DNA of 64,000 bases from Chelativorans multitrophicus (GTDB taxonomy: Bacteria; Pseudomonadota; Alphaproteobacteria; Rhizobiales; Rhizobiaceae), in contig NZ_JAAAPL010000004.1 of assembly GCF_011317445.1 (NCBI RefSeq), positions 1-64,000 of the forward strand, in the 5' to 3' direction. The notes beneath the pieces are model-generated. The model had not been told where the DNA came from and did not search any database. It saw only the letters and a list, made by a program, of their open reading frames with translations. The position numbers and the translations under genes are program-made. Below are positions 41,178-52,218 of the stretch, piece after piece; position 1 is the first letter of the stretch, and every line of letters starts with the position of its first letter.

Positions 41178-42254
41178 CTATTGCACGCTGTTTGTCGTGA
41201 TGAATTTCTCCCAGAACCGGATCGCATCGGCGATCCATCCTTCGGCGCTGGTTCCGAATCCCGGTCCGAAACCATGGCCCAGGTTCTTGTAGCGGTGAAA
41301 CTCCACCTCGGTCCCGGCAGCCCGAAGCGCCGCCACGCGCCGCTCCATCGCTGAGGGTGGGGCTATTCCGTCGCGTTCACCGACAACGACGAACGTCGGC
41401 GGCTCGTCAGCCGCTATGTCCGAATGACCCGTATAGGCCATGACGACGGTCGACGGCCTCGGAAGGCCGTCGCCATCGAAAGCCGCGACGCCGTAGGAGC
41501 CAATCGCGGCGGCCATGCGCGCACCGGCCGAGCTCCCCCATAGCGAGTAGTCGGCAGTGCCGACGCCCAGCGCATCCGCATTTTCGAAGATGAACGAAAT
41601 CGCAGCGGCAAGATCCTCGGTGGCGACGCCTCCGCCGGACCCGACACGGTATTTCAGCACGAAGGCGTTGTAGCCTGCCCTGCTGATCTCTTCGGCATAG
41701 GGAAAGCCCTCATGGACCGAGCCGACATAGGAGAACCCGCCGCCGGGGGCGATAACAGCGAAAGGTGCGCCCGGTTTTCCCCGGAAAAAGAACAGGCCGG
41801 TATTCTCACGACCCGGCACCGCGCGCTTTTCCTCGGGAGTATAGAAATCGTAGAACACGGTATTGTCCGCGCGCGCGTCGTCGATCATGCGATTGAGCCC
41901 CGACACCACGACATCGGGATCGACGTTGCTGTGGTAGGGCAGCAGCGCACCGATCTCGCGGAGCGTCATGGCTTCGTCATAGGACCGGCCATCCCACGGC
42001 AGGAGCAAGGACGCATACCCTGCGAAGGCGGGATGATGCAGAAGATCGCCCAGGCTGCTTTCCGGCTTCATGTCCTCGTACTGACCGCTGTGATCGGATG
42101 CCGTTGCACCGGGCTCGCTACCCATATTCGCGGAAGCGATGGCGGTGCCGTTCGCCGAGGCGAAGGAAACGGCGAAGAAGAGGGAGAGTGCGATGCCGGC
42201 CCGGTGCAATACACCTCGAACCAGCGCCCCTGCAGCCGTTCGTGTCCTTACCAT
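41178..42254 (-). CDS. Exported alpha/beta hydrolase
   Basis: The 358-residue protein has a signal peptide (about residues 10-35) and an alpha/beta hydrolase fold with GGGFSYVGSVHEG (oxyanion type HGG-like), nucleophile elbow WGSSAGARMA and a C-terminal LGHGFG with the catalytic His. It resembles acetyl-xylan esterase/BD-FAE-like esterases. The substrate is unknown. GGAAG lies 8 bases before ATG 42254; a GTG nine bases upstream is less well placed. Confidence 0.85.
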   Translation of the reverse strand: MVRTRTAAGALVRGVLHRAGIALSLFFAVSFASANGTAIASANMGSEPGATASDHSGQYEDMKPESSLGDLLHHPAFAGYASLLLPWDGRSYDEAMTLREIGALLPYHSNVDPDVVVSGLNRMIDDARADNTVFYDFYTPEEKRAVPGRENTGLFFFRGKPGAPFAVIAPGGGFSYVGSVHEGFPYAEEISRAGYNAFVLKYRVGSGGGVATEDLAAAISFIFENADALGVGTADYSLWGSSAGARMAAAIGSYGVAAFDGDGLPRPSTVVMAYTGHSDIAADEPPTFVVVGERDGIAPPSAMERRVAALRAAGTEVEFHRYKNLGHGFGPGFGTSAEGWIADAIRFWEKFITTNSVQ

Positions 42255-42286
42255 ACGCGTCACTTCCAGTCGGACTCATCTTTGCG

Positions 42287-42877
42287 TCACCGGGCGTCCA
42301 GGCGATCGAGCCATTCCATCACCTGCTCTATGGTCTGCCGCTCCTGCGGACCCTCCATGGTGAAGCCCTCGACAAGCCGCGCAGCCGGCGCGATCTGGGC
42401 GAGGACTTCCCGGCTGTCGCCCAACCCGTAGCCGCCATGGGTGACCAGCGGGACAAGAGTCTTGCTCGAAAGGTCGTGCGCGGACAGGAAAGACCGGATC
42501 ACGGGCGGCGCGGTCGTCCCCCAGATCGGGAACCCGAGGAACACCGTTCCATAGGCGCCGATATCGGCAACGGTCTCTTTCAGCGGGGGCTCATAGCCAC
42601 GTTCGGTCTCCTGCTGCGCTTGCTCGACCGTCTCGAAATAATCGTCCGGATAGGGATTTTCGGGCAGAATCTCGAACAGGTCAGCTCGCAGCGCGCGCCT
42701 GACCTGACCAGCGACGGTACGCGTGTTCCCGCTGCGCGAGAAATACGCAACAAGGATTCTTCCCTGCGGGAGTTCCGCCGCCACGGCCGATGAAGCCAAG
42801 GCGGCTCCACCCGCCACGAGGGACAGGAGCAGTGAAGTCATGAGAAACTCCCTCCGTGTCGGATCGGGCTGATTCAT
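42287..42877 (-). CDS. Exported flavodoxin-family protein
   Basis: The 196-residue protein has a Tat-type signal (TRREFLMTSLLLSL, cut near residue 35) and a flavodoxin fold with the FMN phosphate loop AYFSRSGNTRTVA, then DLFEILPENPYPDDY and VFLGFPIWGTTAPPV. Periplasmic flavodoxins of this sort are thought to carry electrons or reduce quinones. Located between the AKR gene and the hydrolase gene, it may be part of a redox chain. Confidence 0.88.
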   Translation of the reverse strand: MNQPDPTRREFLMTSLLLSLVAGGAALASSAVAAELPQGRILVAYFSRSGNTRTVAGQVRRALRADLFEILPENPYPDDYFETVEQAQQETERGYEPPLKETVADIGAYGTVFLGFPIWGTTAPPVIRSFLSAHDLSSKTLVPLVTHGGYGLGDSREVLAQIAPAARLVEGFTMEGPQERQTIEQVMEWLDRLDAR

Positions 42878-42983
42878 CTTTCTTTCCCGTCTGTTGATCA
42901 GAACCCTGCCATCTTCGAGCACGGCTTCCGGCAGGCATCGTGCCCTGCGCGGCGGTGAGCCGCAGGCCGGCCCGCGCGCCGGA

Positions 42984-43910
42984 TTACGCCTCGGGGATCG
43001 GCCTGCCATAGCTCTCGAGCGTGATGCTGTCGGGCTCCGGGCCGCTGCGGACACCGGTATCGAGCGCATCGATGGCGGCGATCTGCTCTCCCGAAAGCTC
43101 GAAGTCGAAGACATCGAAATTCTCCGCGATGCGCGCCGGTTTTGTCGACTTGGGAATGACGGAACGGCCTTCCTGCAAATGCCAGCGCAGCATCACCTGG
43201 GCGGCCGACTTGCCGTGCTGCTGCGCGATTTCCAGCAGCACCGGGTCTTCGAGCGTGCTTTTCTCGCCGCCCCTATAGAAGGTAATGCCGCCGATGGGTG
43301 ACCAGGCTTGCGTGAGGATGCCGTGCTCGGCATGCAGGCGCTGCAATGCCCTCTGCTGGAAATAGGGGTGGACTTCGATCTGGTTCACCGCAGGCACGAT
43401 GGATGTTTCGGTCAACAGGCGCGTCAGATGCTCGGGCATGAAGTTGCTGACGCCGATCGCGCGCACCTTGCCATCGGCCAGCAGCTTTTCGAGCGCCCGA
43501 TAGGCGCCAAGGGTGCGATCGAATGCGGAGGGGAGCGGCTGATGCAGAAGCAAGAGATCGATTTGATCGACGCCAAGCTTGCCCGCGCTCTTGTCGAACG
43601 CGTGCAGGGTTTCGTCGTAGCCGTAGTCGCTGATCCAGATCTTGGTCTCAATAAAAACCTCGTCACGCGCGATGCCGGCGCGACGGATACCTTCGCCCAC
43701 CTCACGCTCGTTGCCATAGGCGGCGGCCGTGTCGATATGACGATAGCCAAGCCGCAAGGCTTCTTCGACCGCAGCCGTCGTTTCGTCGGGCGGCGTCTGA
43801 AAAACACCGAGCCCGATCATCGGCATCTCGACGCCGGAGCCGTCGGCGTCCGCCGCACTGTCGCGACCCGGGGCTGAAACGTCGCGGTTTACAAGTTTGT
43901 ATGTCTTCAT
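42984..43910 (-). CDS. Aldo/keto reductase (AKR5-like)
   Basis: The 308-residue TIM-barrel protein carries the AKR catalytic set: HIDTAAAYGNEREVG (Asp, Tyr), ETKIWISDYG (Lys) and LLLLHQPLP (His), plus the NADPH-binding end SVIPKSTKPARIAEN. It reduces aldehydes or ketones with NADPH. It is close in layout to 2,5-diketo-D-gluconate reductases. An insert at about residues 12-27 is unusual. GAGAAGAACG precedes ATG 43910. It is followed by the exported flavodoxin gene. Confidence 0.92.
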   Translation of the reverse strand: MKTYKLVNRDVSAPGRDSAADADGSGVEMPMIGLGVFQTPPDETTAAVEEALRLGYRHIDTAAAYGNEREVGEGIRRAGIARDEVFIETKIWISDYGYDETLHAFDKSAGKLGVDQIDLLLLHQPLPSAFDRTLGAYRALEKLLADGKVRAIGVSNFMPEHLTRLLTETSIVPAVNQIEVHPYFQQRALQRLHAEHGILTQAWSPIGGITFYRGGEKSTLEDPVLLEIAQQHGKSAAQVMLRWHLQEGRSVIPKSTKPARIAENFDVFDFELSGEQIAAIDALDTGVRSGPEPDSITLESYGRPIPEA

Positions 43911-43923
43911 CGTTCTTCTCGAT

Positions 43924-44766
43924 TCATGATCTGGTGCCGGTCGGAAAGTCGGTGCTTGTGCTGACGTCCCGCCATGCTTCGAGTTCGGTGCGCTGGGCAT
44001 CGAGCTCGGAACGGGCATTCTTCAGCGCGTCGCTTCCGAGCAGCAGCCGGAAAGGCGGATTGGTTTGCCCCACGACGTCGATCAACACGCGCGCCGCCTT
44101 GTCGGGGTCGCCCTGCTGGGTGCCGTGCATCTTGTCGTTTTCCTTGCGCCGTGGGCCGGCGGTCGATGCATAGTCATCGATGCGGGCCTTCGCCTGGTGC
44201 AGGGAACGGCCGGCGAAATCGGTCCTGAAGGCGCCGGGCTCGACCACGATCACCCGGATGCCGAGCGGGGCCAGTTCCTTGCGCAGCGCGTCCGACATGC
44301 CTTCGACGGCGAACTTGGTGGCCGAATAGTAGCCCGAGCCCGGTGCGGCCAGCCGCCCGGCGATCGAGGACAGGTTGACGATGGTGCCGCTTCGGCGGGC
44401 GCGCATGCCGGGCAGCACCGCCTTGATCATCGCCACCGTGCCGGAGAAATTGGTGGCGAAGAGGTCGGCGACTTCCTGATCGTCACCCTCCTCGACCGCG
44501 CCGCGATAGCCGTATCCGGCGTTGTTGACGAGCACGTCGATCGCGCCGAAACGCTCTTCGGCCTGCTCCACGACCCGCGCGATCGCTGACTTGTCGGTCA
44601 CGTCCAGCGTGGTTGCCAGTGCGGTTCGCGGATAGGCGGCGGCGAGTTGGTCGAGTGCCTGGGTGTTGCGAGCGGTAATGACGGCATTGTCCCCGGCTTT
44701 GAGGACGGCCTGTGCAAAGCTCTTGCCGAGGCCCGTCGAACATCCCGTGATCAGCCAGGTCTTCAT
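43924..44766 (-). CDS. Short-chain dehydrogenase/reductase
   Basis: The 280-residue classical SDR has TGCSTGLGKSFA (cofactor loop, residues 8-19), VNNAGYGY and the active-site YSATKFA with an upstream Ser (LSSIAG). It is probably NADP-dependent and acts on an unknown alcohol or carbonyl. Gaps to the neighbours are 13 and 45 bases, which places it in the leftward operon. Confidence 0.93.
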   Translation of the reverse strand: MKTWLITGCSTGLGKSFAQAVLKAGDNAVITARNTQALDQLAAAYPRTALATTLDVTDKSAIARVVEQAEERFGAIDVLVNNAGYGYRGAVEEGDDQEVADLFATNFSGTVAMIKAVLPGMRARRSGTIVNLSSIAGRLAAPGSGYYSATKFAVEGMSDALRKELAPLGIRVIVVEPGAFRTDFAGRSLHQAKARIDDYASTAGPRRKENDKMHGTQQGDPDKAARVLIDVVGQTNPPFRLLLGSDALKNARSELDAQRTELEAWRDVSTSTDFPTGTRS

Positions 44767-44811
44767 GATGGTCTCTCCTTCGTTACATGCGTCGGCGCCC
44801 TGATGCCGTCC

Positions 44812-45552
44812 TCAGAGTTCCTGCGCTGTCGGCCGAAACAGGATTTCGTTGATGTCGACGTTCTCGGGCTGGCTCATGGCGAAGAGGACGCAGCGGGCGA
44901 AGCTGTCGGCGGGAATGGCGGTTTGATGATAGAAGCCGGCGACGGCCTCCGAGACCCCAGGGGCGCCAACCGAACCGGGAAGCTCCGTGTCGACGGCACC
45001 GGGCGACAGAATGGTGGTGCGGATGTTGTAGGGCTTGACCTCCTTGCGCAGTGCTTCCGAGATCACGCGCACCGAATACTTCGTCGCCGAATAGATCGCG
45101 CCGCCGGCGCCGATCGTGTGGCCGGCGACCGACGAGACGTTAATGAACTGGCCGCTCTTTTGCTCCTTGAAGAAAGGAAGTGCTGCCGCGATGCCCCAGA
45201 GTACGCCCTTGATGTTGACGTCGATGCACTGGTCCCATTCGTCGAAGCGCATCATCTCCAGCGGCGCCAGCGGCATGATCCCGGCATTGTTGATCATCAC
45301 GTCAATCTTGCCCTGGGTCTTGACCGCGTGGTCGACAAAGGCCTTAACCTGCTCCCGGTCGGTGACATCGACCTTGAAGATAGCCTCCTCACCAAGACTC
45401 AGTTCCTTCGCCAGCGCCTCGAGCCGGTCGAGACGCCGCGCGCCCAGCACCACCTTCGCCCCTTCGCGCACGAGATGGCGGGCGGTTTCCGCGCCCAGCC
45501 CGCTCGACGCGCCGGTGATGACGACCACCTTGTCCTTGATGTTCTCGGTCAT
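44812..45552 (-). CDS. Short-chain dehydrogenase/reductase (YdfG-like)
   Basis: The 246-residue classical SDR has [35 protein letters not shown] and [10 protein letters not shown]. The MPLAPLEMM stretch is frequent in SDRs annotated as oxidoreductases of the YdfG/YusZ type. The substrate is not known. It follows the aldo/keto reductase gene at 45576 by 23 bases. Confidence 0.93.
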   Translation of the reverse strand: MTENIKDKVVVITGASSGLGAETARHLVREGAKVVLGARRLDRLEALAKELSLGEEAIFKVDVTDREQVKAFVDHAVKTQGKIDVMINNAGIMPLAPLEMMRFDEWDQCIDVNIKGVLWGIAAALPFFKEQKSGQFINVSSVAGHTIGAGGAIYSATKYSVRVISEALRKEVKPYNIRTTILSPGAVDTELPGSVGAPGVSEAVAGFYHQTAIPADSFARCVLFAMSQPENVDINEILFRPTAQEL

Positions 45553-45575
45553 TTCATTCGTCCTCGTATATGGAA

Positions 45576-47730
<2,155 letters not shown>

Positions 47731-47912
47731 GTCCATGGGTCCTTCGATGATGATCACCTGCACGGGGCTGGCCGGTCGCCTCGGGTCAAGGTCGGCCGAA
47801 ACGACCTTGTTCCGGACGTTTATGGCCGATGATCCCAAATTTACCTTCCGACCATGAATGCGATAAGGTGCTATAATCTGCATGAGCCTTTTAGATGAGC
47901 TAACAAATACAG

Positions 47913-48800
47913 ATGGAAAACCTCAACGATCTCGCCGCTTTCGGCGCTGTCGCGCGTGAGCGGAGCTTCACCCGCGCTGCCGCCAAACTTCGCGTTTCCC
48001 CGTCGGCGCTGAGCCAAACCGTCAAGAATCTTGAAGAACGGCTGGGGATACGGCTTCTGACCCGCACCACGCGCAGCGTCGCGCCAACCGAAGCCGGCGA
48101 ACGGCTGTTGCGCACGATTACGCCCCGCTTTGAGGAAATCGACGCTGAACTTGCCGCGTTGAGCGAACTGCGCGACAAGCCGGCCGGAACCGTCCGGATC
48201 ACGGCCGGCGAACATCCCGCGATTTCGCTCCTGCAACCCGCGCTCAAACGGTTCCTGCCGGAATACCCGGATATCCAGGTGGAAATCATCATCGACTACG
48301 GCCTGACCGATATCGTCGCGGAGGGATTCGACGCCGGGGTACGCATGGGCGAACAGGTTGCGAAAGACATGATCGCCGTGCCGATCGGCCCGGATATGCG
48401 CATGGCGGTCGTCGCATCACCGGCCTATTTCGACCAGCACCCCATCCCAAAGACGCCGCAGGACATGACCGTGCACAAATGCATCAATACGCGCCTGCCG
48501 ACCTATGGCGGCGTGTTTAGCTGGGGCCTTGAGAAGAAGGGCCGTGAAGTGAAGGTTCGAGGCGAAGGACAGCTTATCTTCAACAGCCTTGCCATGCGCC
48601 TGTCGTCGGCTCTGGACGGTCTCGGTGTAGCTTATATGCCAGAAGATCAAGCGCTTCCCTATATCGCCGATGGCCGGCTGATCCGGGTTCTGGAGGACTG
48701 GTGCCCTGGCTTCCCCGGCTACCACCTCTATTATCCCAGCCGACGCCAGCAATCGCCGGCATTTTCCGTCCTGATGGAGGCCCTTCGCTACCGGGCATGA
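47913..48800 (+). CDS. LysR-family regulator of the redox cluster
   Basis: The 295-residue LysR protein has the N-terminal helix-turn-helix ([36 protein letters not shown]) and an effector domain opening [19 protein letters not shown]. It is divergent from the aldo/keto reductase genes, with 182 bases between the start codons, so it probably controls them; LysR regulators beside AKR/SDR sets commonly respond to oxidised or carbonyl compounds. The gene end overlaps the convergent methyltransferase gene by 13 bases. Confidence 0.93.
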   Translation: MENLNDLAAFGAVARERSFTRAAAKLRVSPSALSQTVKNLEERLGIRLLTRTTRSVAPTEAGERLLRTITPRFEEIDAELAALSELRDKPAGTVRITAGEHPAISLLQPALKRFLPEYPDIQVEIIIDYGLTDIVAEGFDAGVRMGEQVAKDMIAVPIGPDMRMAVVASPAYFDQHPIPKTPQDMTVHKCINTRLPTYGGVFSWGLEKKGREVKVRGEGQLIFNSLAMRLSSALDGLGVAYMPEDQALPYIADGRLIRVLEDWCPGFPGYHLYYPSRRQQSPAFSVLMEALRYRA

Positions 48801-49297
48801 GCGATGTGTTCGATCCGATATACGGACGCGGGCGGAGGATTGCTGAAGACCCTTCTGAGGGAGGTTGCCCGCAATGCGAGCCGTGCCAGGATCGCCGGCG
48901 GCACCGGACAGCGATACCCATAGGTGAACTGATAGAACGCGGCGGCATCCCTCAGATTTGCGAATGCGCCGCGCATGATGCGCATGACGGTCGATGGCGG
49001 CATCGACAGCAAGGGCAGGCCGCTTATTACCGCTCCTGCCTTAACCGGCGCGGCAATTCTCAAGCGCCCGGCGTCCATACGCAAGACAGTTGTCTTCGGG
49101 AATGTTCGGGAAAGCCTGTATGCGAACGCATCCCCGGATTCGACCAGTATGAGCTGGCTTTCCGTAATGCCGCGCTCGATAAGCCGGTGTGTGAACACGC
49201 CTGTGCCGGGACCAAGTTCGAGGACGGGCGCGTTGGCGGCGGAAATCTCGCTGGTGATGAGGTCGGCAGGCGCGGCGCTGGAAGGTGCGATCGCCAT
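48788..49297 (-). pseudogene. PmtA-like phospholipid N-methyltransferase, frameshifted near the start
   Basis: The 169-residue reading frame has a Rossmann methyltransferase start (APVLELGPGTGVFTHRLIERG) and the end of PmtA-type phosphatidylethanolamine methyltransferases. It lacks the usual first 20 residues. A second frame just upstream (49350 to about 49298) encodes QETLNFWRNLIADPRRV, which is that missing N-terminal part, after which a one-base shift is needed to enter this frame at AIAPSS. So the gene is probably broken near 49297, unless a sequencing error or an internal start (MAIAPSS) rescues it. If intact it methylates membrane lipid. Confidence 0.55.
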
Positions 49298-49363
49298 ACG
49301 CGCCTTGGATCGGCGATCAGATTTCGCCAGAAATTCAAGGTCTCTTGCAAAGTGACCTTCCTT

Positions 49364-50062
49364 TTACTGTCGTGGCATGGGCGTCCTGCGCGCCGTCCTG
49401 GCGTAATCGACCAGCTTCATGGTGTAGTAAGTGAGCGTCGCGTAGAGGCCGACGATCGCCAGGCAGTGCAAAAAGAACCCGACGACCGATTCCTCGAAAT
49501 TCCACCAGTCGAGGCTCATTTGCATCGTCAGTTTCTCGTCGAGAGCGAGTTCGGACGAGCTTCGGATACCCTGTAGCGATATGGCGGCCGCCGCTATACG
49601 CAGGAGGGCGGTTCTCAATCCGCTTTGTCCCTTGATGCCGCACAGGTTGCGGGCCAACCCCATCAGCATCGGCCAGCGCAACCCAAGATGGATGGCCGCG
49701 GCGATGAGCGCCCAATAGGCGGCCAGCGTGTGAATCTGGCGCACGGTGAAACCGCCATAGGCGGAGAAAATCCCCGACAAGGCGGTCGAGATCAGGATGC
49801 TCGTGACAAGAAGCGCGACCATTGCCGTCAGGAGCACGCTGGTCGAAATCACGTTGACAAGGCCACGGGGGTCCGGCGCCTGCCTGCCGATCGCGCCGTA
49901 CCAGCGCCGGTTGAAGGTGTTGTGCGCGATCAGGAGGACGAAGAAGGCGGTCCCGGCAATCTCATGGCTGAGATTGCCGAGCCACCAGTAGGAAAACCCG
50001 AACAGGAGGAGGCTGAAGGCGATGAGGTCGAGGACCAGGCGCAGCCGAAAGATCTTGCTCAA
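49364..50062 (-). CDS. DUF4405-type membrane protein (cytochrome b-like)
   Basis: The 232-residue protein has about five membrane helices with scattered conserved His (for example AHNTFN, QIHTLAAYW, AIHLG, FFLHCLA), as in DUF4405 and other membrane-bound cytochrome b-like proteins. It may bind haem. Start: TTG 50062 after GGGGCAGC is the best candidate, because the longer frame would overlap the P460 gene; this start is uncertain. It is co-directional with the cytochrome P460 gene, which ends 11 bases before it, so the two may form an electron-transfer pair. Confidence 0.72.
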   Translation of the reverse strand: MSKIFRLRLVLDLIAFSLLLFGFSYWWLGNLSHEIAGTAFFVLLIAHNTFNRRWYGAIGRQAPDPRGLVNVISTSVLLTAMVALLVTSILISTALSGIFSAYGGFTVRQIHTLAAYWALIAAAIHLGLRWPMLMGLARNLCGIKGQSGLRTALLRIAAAAISLQGIRSSSELALDEKLTMQMSLDWWNFEESVVGFFLHCLAIVGLYATLTYYTMKLVDYARTARRTPMPRQ

Positions 50063-50073
50063 CGAAGCTGCCC

Positions 50074-50559
50074 CTACTCGACCGGCGTGCCGTTGAAGCG
50101 TGGAATGCGATATCCCGTGAACAGGTAGTCCGCGCTCGCCTGCCGGGAATGACATGCCTGGCAGCGCGCGGTGTTCTCGTCCATGTTGATGGACTGATCT
50201 GGCCAGAACCATTGGAACTGCCAGTCGCCGGTGCGCCGGCCCGCCTCGTAGTCCTCGCCCCAGCCTTCGCCCTTCTCCATCACGAAATAGCGGTAGAGTT
50301 CCATGTCGTCGCGATAGTCGACGAGGACGAACTGCGTTCCGTTCGGGATCGGCTCGCCGGCCTTTACCGCCTCGATCGCTTCCGGCGTGGTCATGATATG
50401 CTCGGTGACGTTGCCCCGGCGCACGGTGGTGTAATGCACCAGCGCTTCCAGATCGGGAAACTCGACGCGAGTTGTCTCGGCCTGCACCTGCCAGCCGATG
50501 GTCGTGGCGGCGACGGTAGCAAGCCCGGCGAACAGGAAAGTCAATCCAAAGCGTTTCAT
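50074..50559 (-). CDS. Cytochrome P460-family protein
   Basis: The 161-residue protein has a signal peptide (cut near VQA-ET, about residue 27) and a P460 domain ending ENTARCQACHSRQASADYLF, with a CxxCH haem c site. P460 cytochromes oxidise hydroxylamine or nitric oxide in the periplasm; members outside ammonia oxidisers have unclear roles. ATG 50559 is used; a GTG two codons upstream is also possible. The haem ligand pattern and the acidic GWGEDYEAG segment are normal for the family. Confidence 0.85.
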   Translation of the reverse strand: MKRFGLTFLFAGLATVAATTIGWQVQAETTRVEFPDLEALVHYTTVRRGNVTEHIMTTPEAIEAVKAGEPIPNGTQFVLVDYRDDMELYRYFVMEKGEGWGEDYEAGRRTGDWQFQWFWPDQSINMDENTARCQACHSRQASADYLFTGYRIPRFNGTPVE

Positions 50560-50688
50560 GGGCACACTTGCTTTAGAGGGAAGGCGAGTGCACCGATATG
50601 TGCTCGCCGGCTTTAGCGATGCGATGCTCAGCCGCGCCGCGTCCTCGATCCAAGACGCGCCAGATCAACGCCGCGCGCAGTCACCTGT

Positions 50689-51162
50689 TTAACGGGTGTT
50701 GTATTCTTCGTCGGTGACGTGCTCCATCCAAGTCACGCTCTGTCCATCCACAGTGCTTCCCACGGCCAGGTGAGTCATGGCGCTGTTCGGAGCGGCCCCG
50801 TGCCAATGCTTCACACCGGGCGGGCACCACACCACATCGCCCTGGCGAATAACCTCAACGTCCTTCCCCCATTCCTGGGTCAGGCCGATCCCGGACGTCA
50901 CCACCAGGCGCTGGCCCGCTGGGTGGGTATGCCATGCGGAGCGCGCACCCGGCTCGAATGTCACGTAAGCGCCCGACGCATTGATGCTTTCATTGGGAGA
51001 GAACAACGGATCGACGCGCACCCGGCCGGTGAAATAATCTGCCGAGCCATATGTAGAGGCTTGCTCTCCCGCCCGCGTGATCTGCTGGCCTTGTTCTTCA
51101 GCGGCGGCGGTGAGTGGCATTGCGGCGCATAGCAGCGCGGCTCCTGCAATGGTGTTTTTCAT
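50689..51162 (-). CDS. Exported cupin protein
   Basis: The 157-residue protein has a signal peptide (cut near AAA-EE, about residue 22) and a cupin fold with GARSAWHTHPAGQRLVVTSGIG (motif 1, His ligands) and PPGVKHWHGAAPNSAMTHLAV (motif 2). It is the (R)-mandelonitrile lyase/carboxymuconolactone-associated type of exported cupin. The metal-binding His set is complete. It sits downstream of the carboxymuconolactone decarboxylase gene, a frequent pairing. Confidence 0.9.
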   Translation of the reverse strand: MKNTIAGAALLCAAMPLTAAAEEQGQQITRAGEQASTYGSADYFTGRVRVDPLFSPNESINASGAYVTFEPGARSAWHTHPAGQRLVVTSGIGLTQEWGKDVEVIRQGDVVWCPPGVKHWHGAAPNSAMTHLAVGSTVDGQSVTWMEHVTDEEYNTR

Positions 51163-51281
51163 GATCGTGGACCTTTCCGGCTAGCGCCTTCGAAGCGCTG
51201 TTTCTGTAGGGGATGGGGGCAGGCGCAGAGTCGGTCCTCTCGCCCGTCTGGGCAGAAGGTCCCGCGGCTGCACTGAAAAGA

Positions 51282-52076
51282 TCAGCCCCCCAAGGTCTCG
51301 GTTACGACCGTCAAAGCCTTGGTGGCCTTCCCCCAGCCGGCGTAAAAGGCGAGATGCGTCAGAGCTTCCGCGATCTCGTCGCGAGTAAGCCCGGCCTCTA
51401 TGCCGCGACGCAAATACGGCTCCATCAGGTCGATATCGCCTGTGCCGGTGAGGGCAGCGATCGTGACGAGGCTGCGATCGCGAACGCTCAGGTCAGGCCG
51501 GGACCAGAGGTCGCCGTGGACAATCCGATCGGTAAGGTCCGCGAACTTCGGCGCGACGGCTTCGAGCTGTGCGTTTGCCGCGTCATCGGTCTCAGAGGAA
51601 GACGAAAGCGGCTCAAGCTCCGCTTGAAGCGCAGCGAAATCCACATCCCGCTCGGTGTAGACCTCATCATACACTTCGAGCGCCGAGACCGCATTCGGCC
51701 AGCCCGAGTAAATGGCAAGGTGGGTCAGGACGCCCGACGCTTCCATGGGCGTGACCCCGTTGGTCAATGCACGACCGAGATGGCCGCGAAGCTGCGCCGG
51801 CTTGTTGGTGGCGATCAGGACTGAAATAACGGCGAGGCTGCGGTCACGCGGCGAAAGACCCTCTCCTGGCCATATCTCACCGAACAGCACCTCGTCGGTG
51901 TATCTGGCCATTCCCGGCACGAGCTTCTGCTGAAGCGGACCCGATGGACGCGTCTGGTTCTGCTGCTGCGTCCCCTGCTGCGGTTGCGCCTGTTGATCGG
52001 TGGGCGGTTGTGACTGGGCCTGGGCGTGTGTTGCTCCGGCGAACGCAAGCGCGAAAGCAAGTGCAGCTCGTTTCAT
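51282..52076 (-). CDS. Exported protein with two carboxymuconolactone decarboxylase domains
   Basis: The 264-residue protein has a signal peptide (cut near THA-QA, about residue 19), a Gln-rich linker (QAQPQQGTQQQNQTRP) and two CMD-like domains (about 60-135 and 165-255). Both have the GVTPMEA or GLTRDEIAEALTHLAFY-type helix but no CxxC pair, so peroxidase activity of the AhpD type is unlikely. Function is unknown; it often pairs with a cupin and with AKR genes. ATG 52076 has no strong ribosome binding site. Confidence 0.9.
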   Translation of the reverse strand: MKRAALAFALAFAGATHAQAQSQPPTDQQAQPQQGTQQQNQTRPSGPLQQKLVPGMARYTDEVLFGEIWPGEGLSPRDRSLAVISVLIATNKPAQLRGHLGRALTNGVTPMEASGVLTHLAIYSGWPNAVSALEVYDEVYTERDVDFAALQAELEPLSSSSETDDAANAQLEAVAPKFADLTDRIVHGDLWSRPDLSVRDRSLVTIAALTGTGDIDLMEPYLRRGIEAGLTRDEIAEALTHLAFYAGWGKATKALTVVTETLGG

Positions 52077-52218
52077 ATCGATTTTCCAGTCTTTTTGGGA
52101 TGTTCAGGATCTCGCAGCAGACCGACATGCGGGCCGTGGTCCGCTGCGCGATCGATGGCACATCGTTGATGATGATGACCGTGCCCGGCGCAGCAACGCC
52201 GGACACGGCAAGCCGGGA

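Noticed and set aside
49060-49350. Separate 96-codon minus-strand gene
   Set aside because: Only its first 17 codons resemble a protein (PmtA N-terminus); the rest overlaps the main methyltransferase frame, so it is part of a frameshifted gene.
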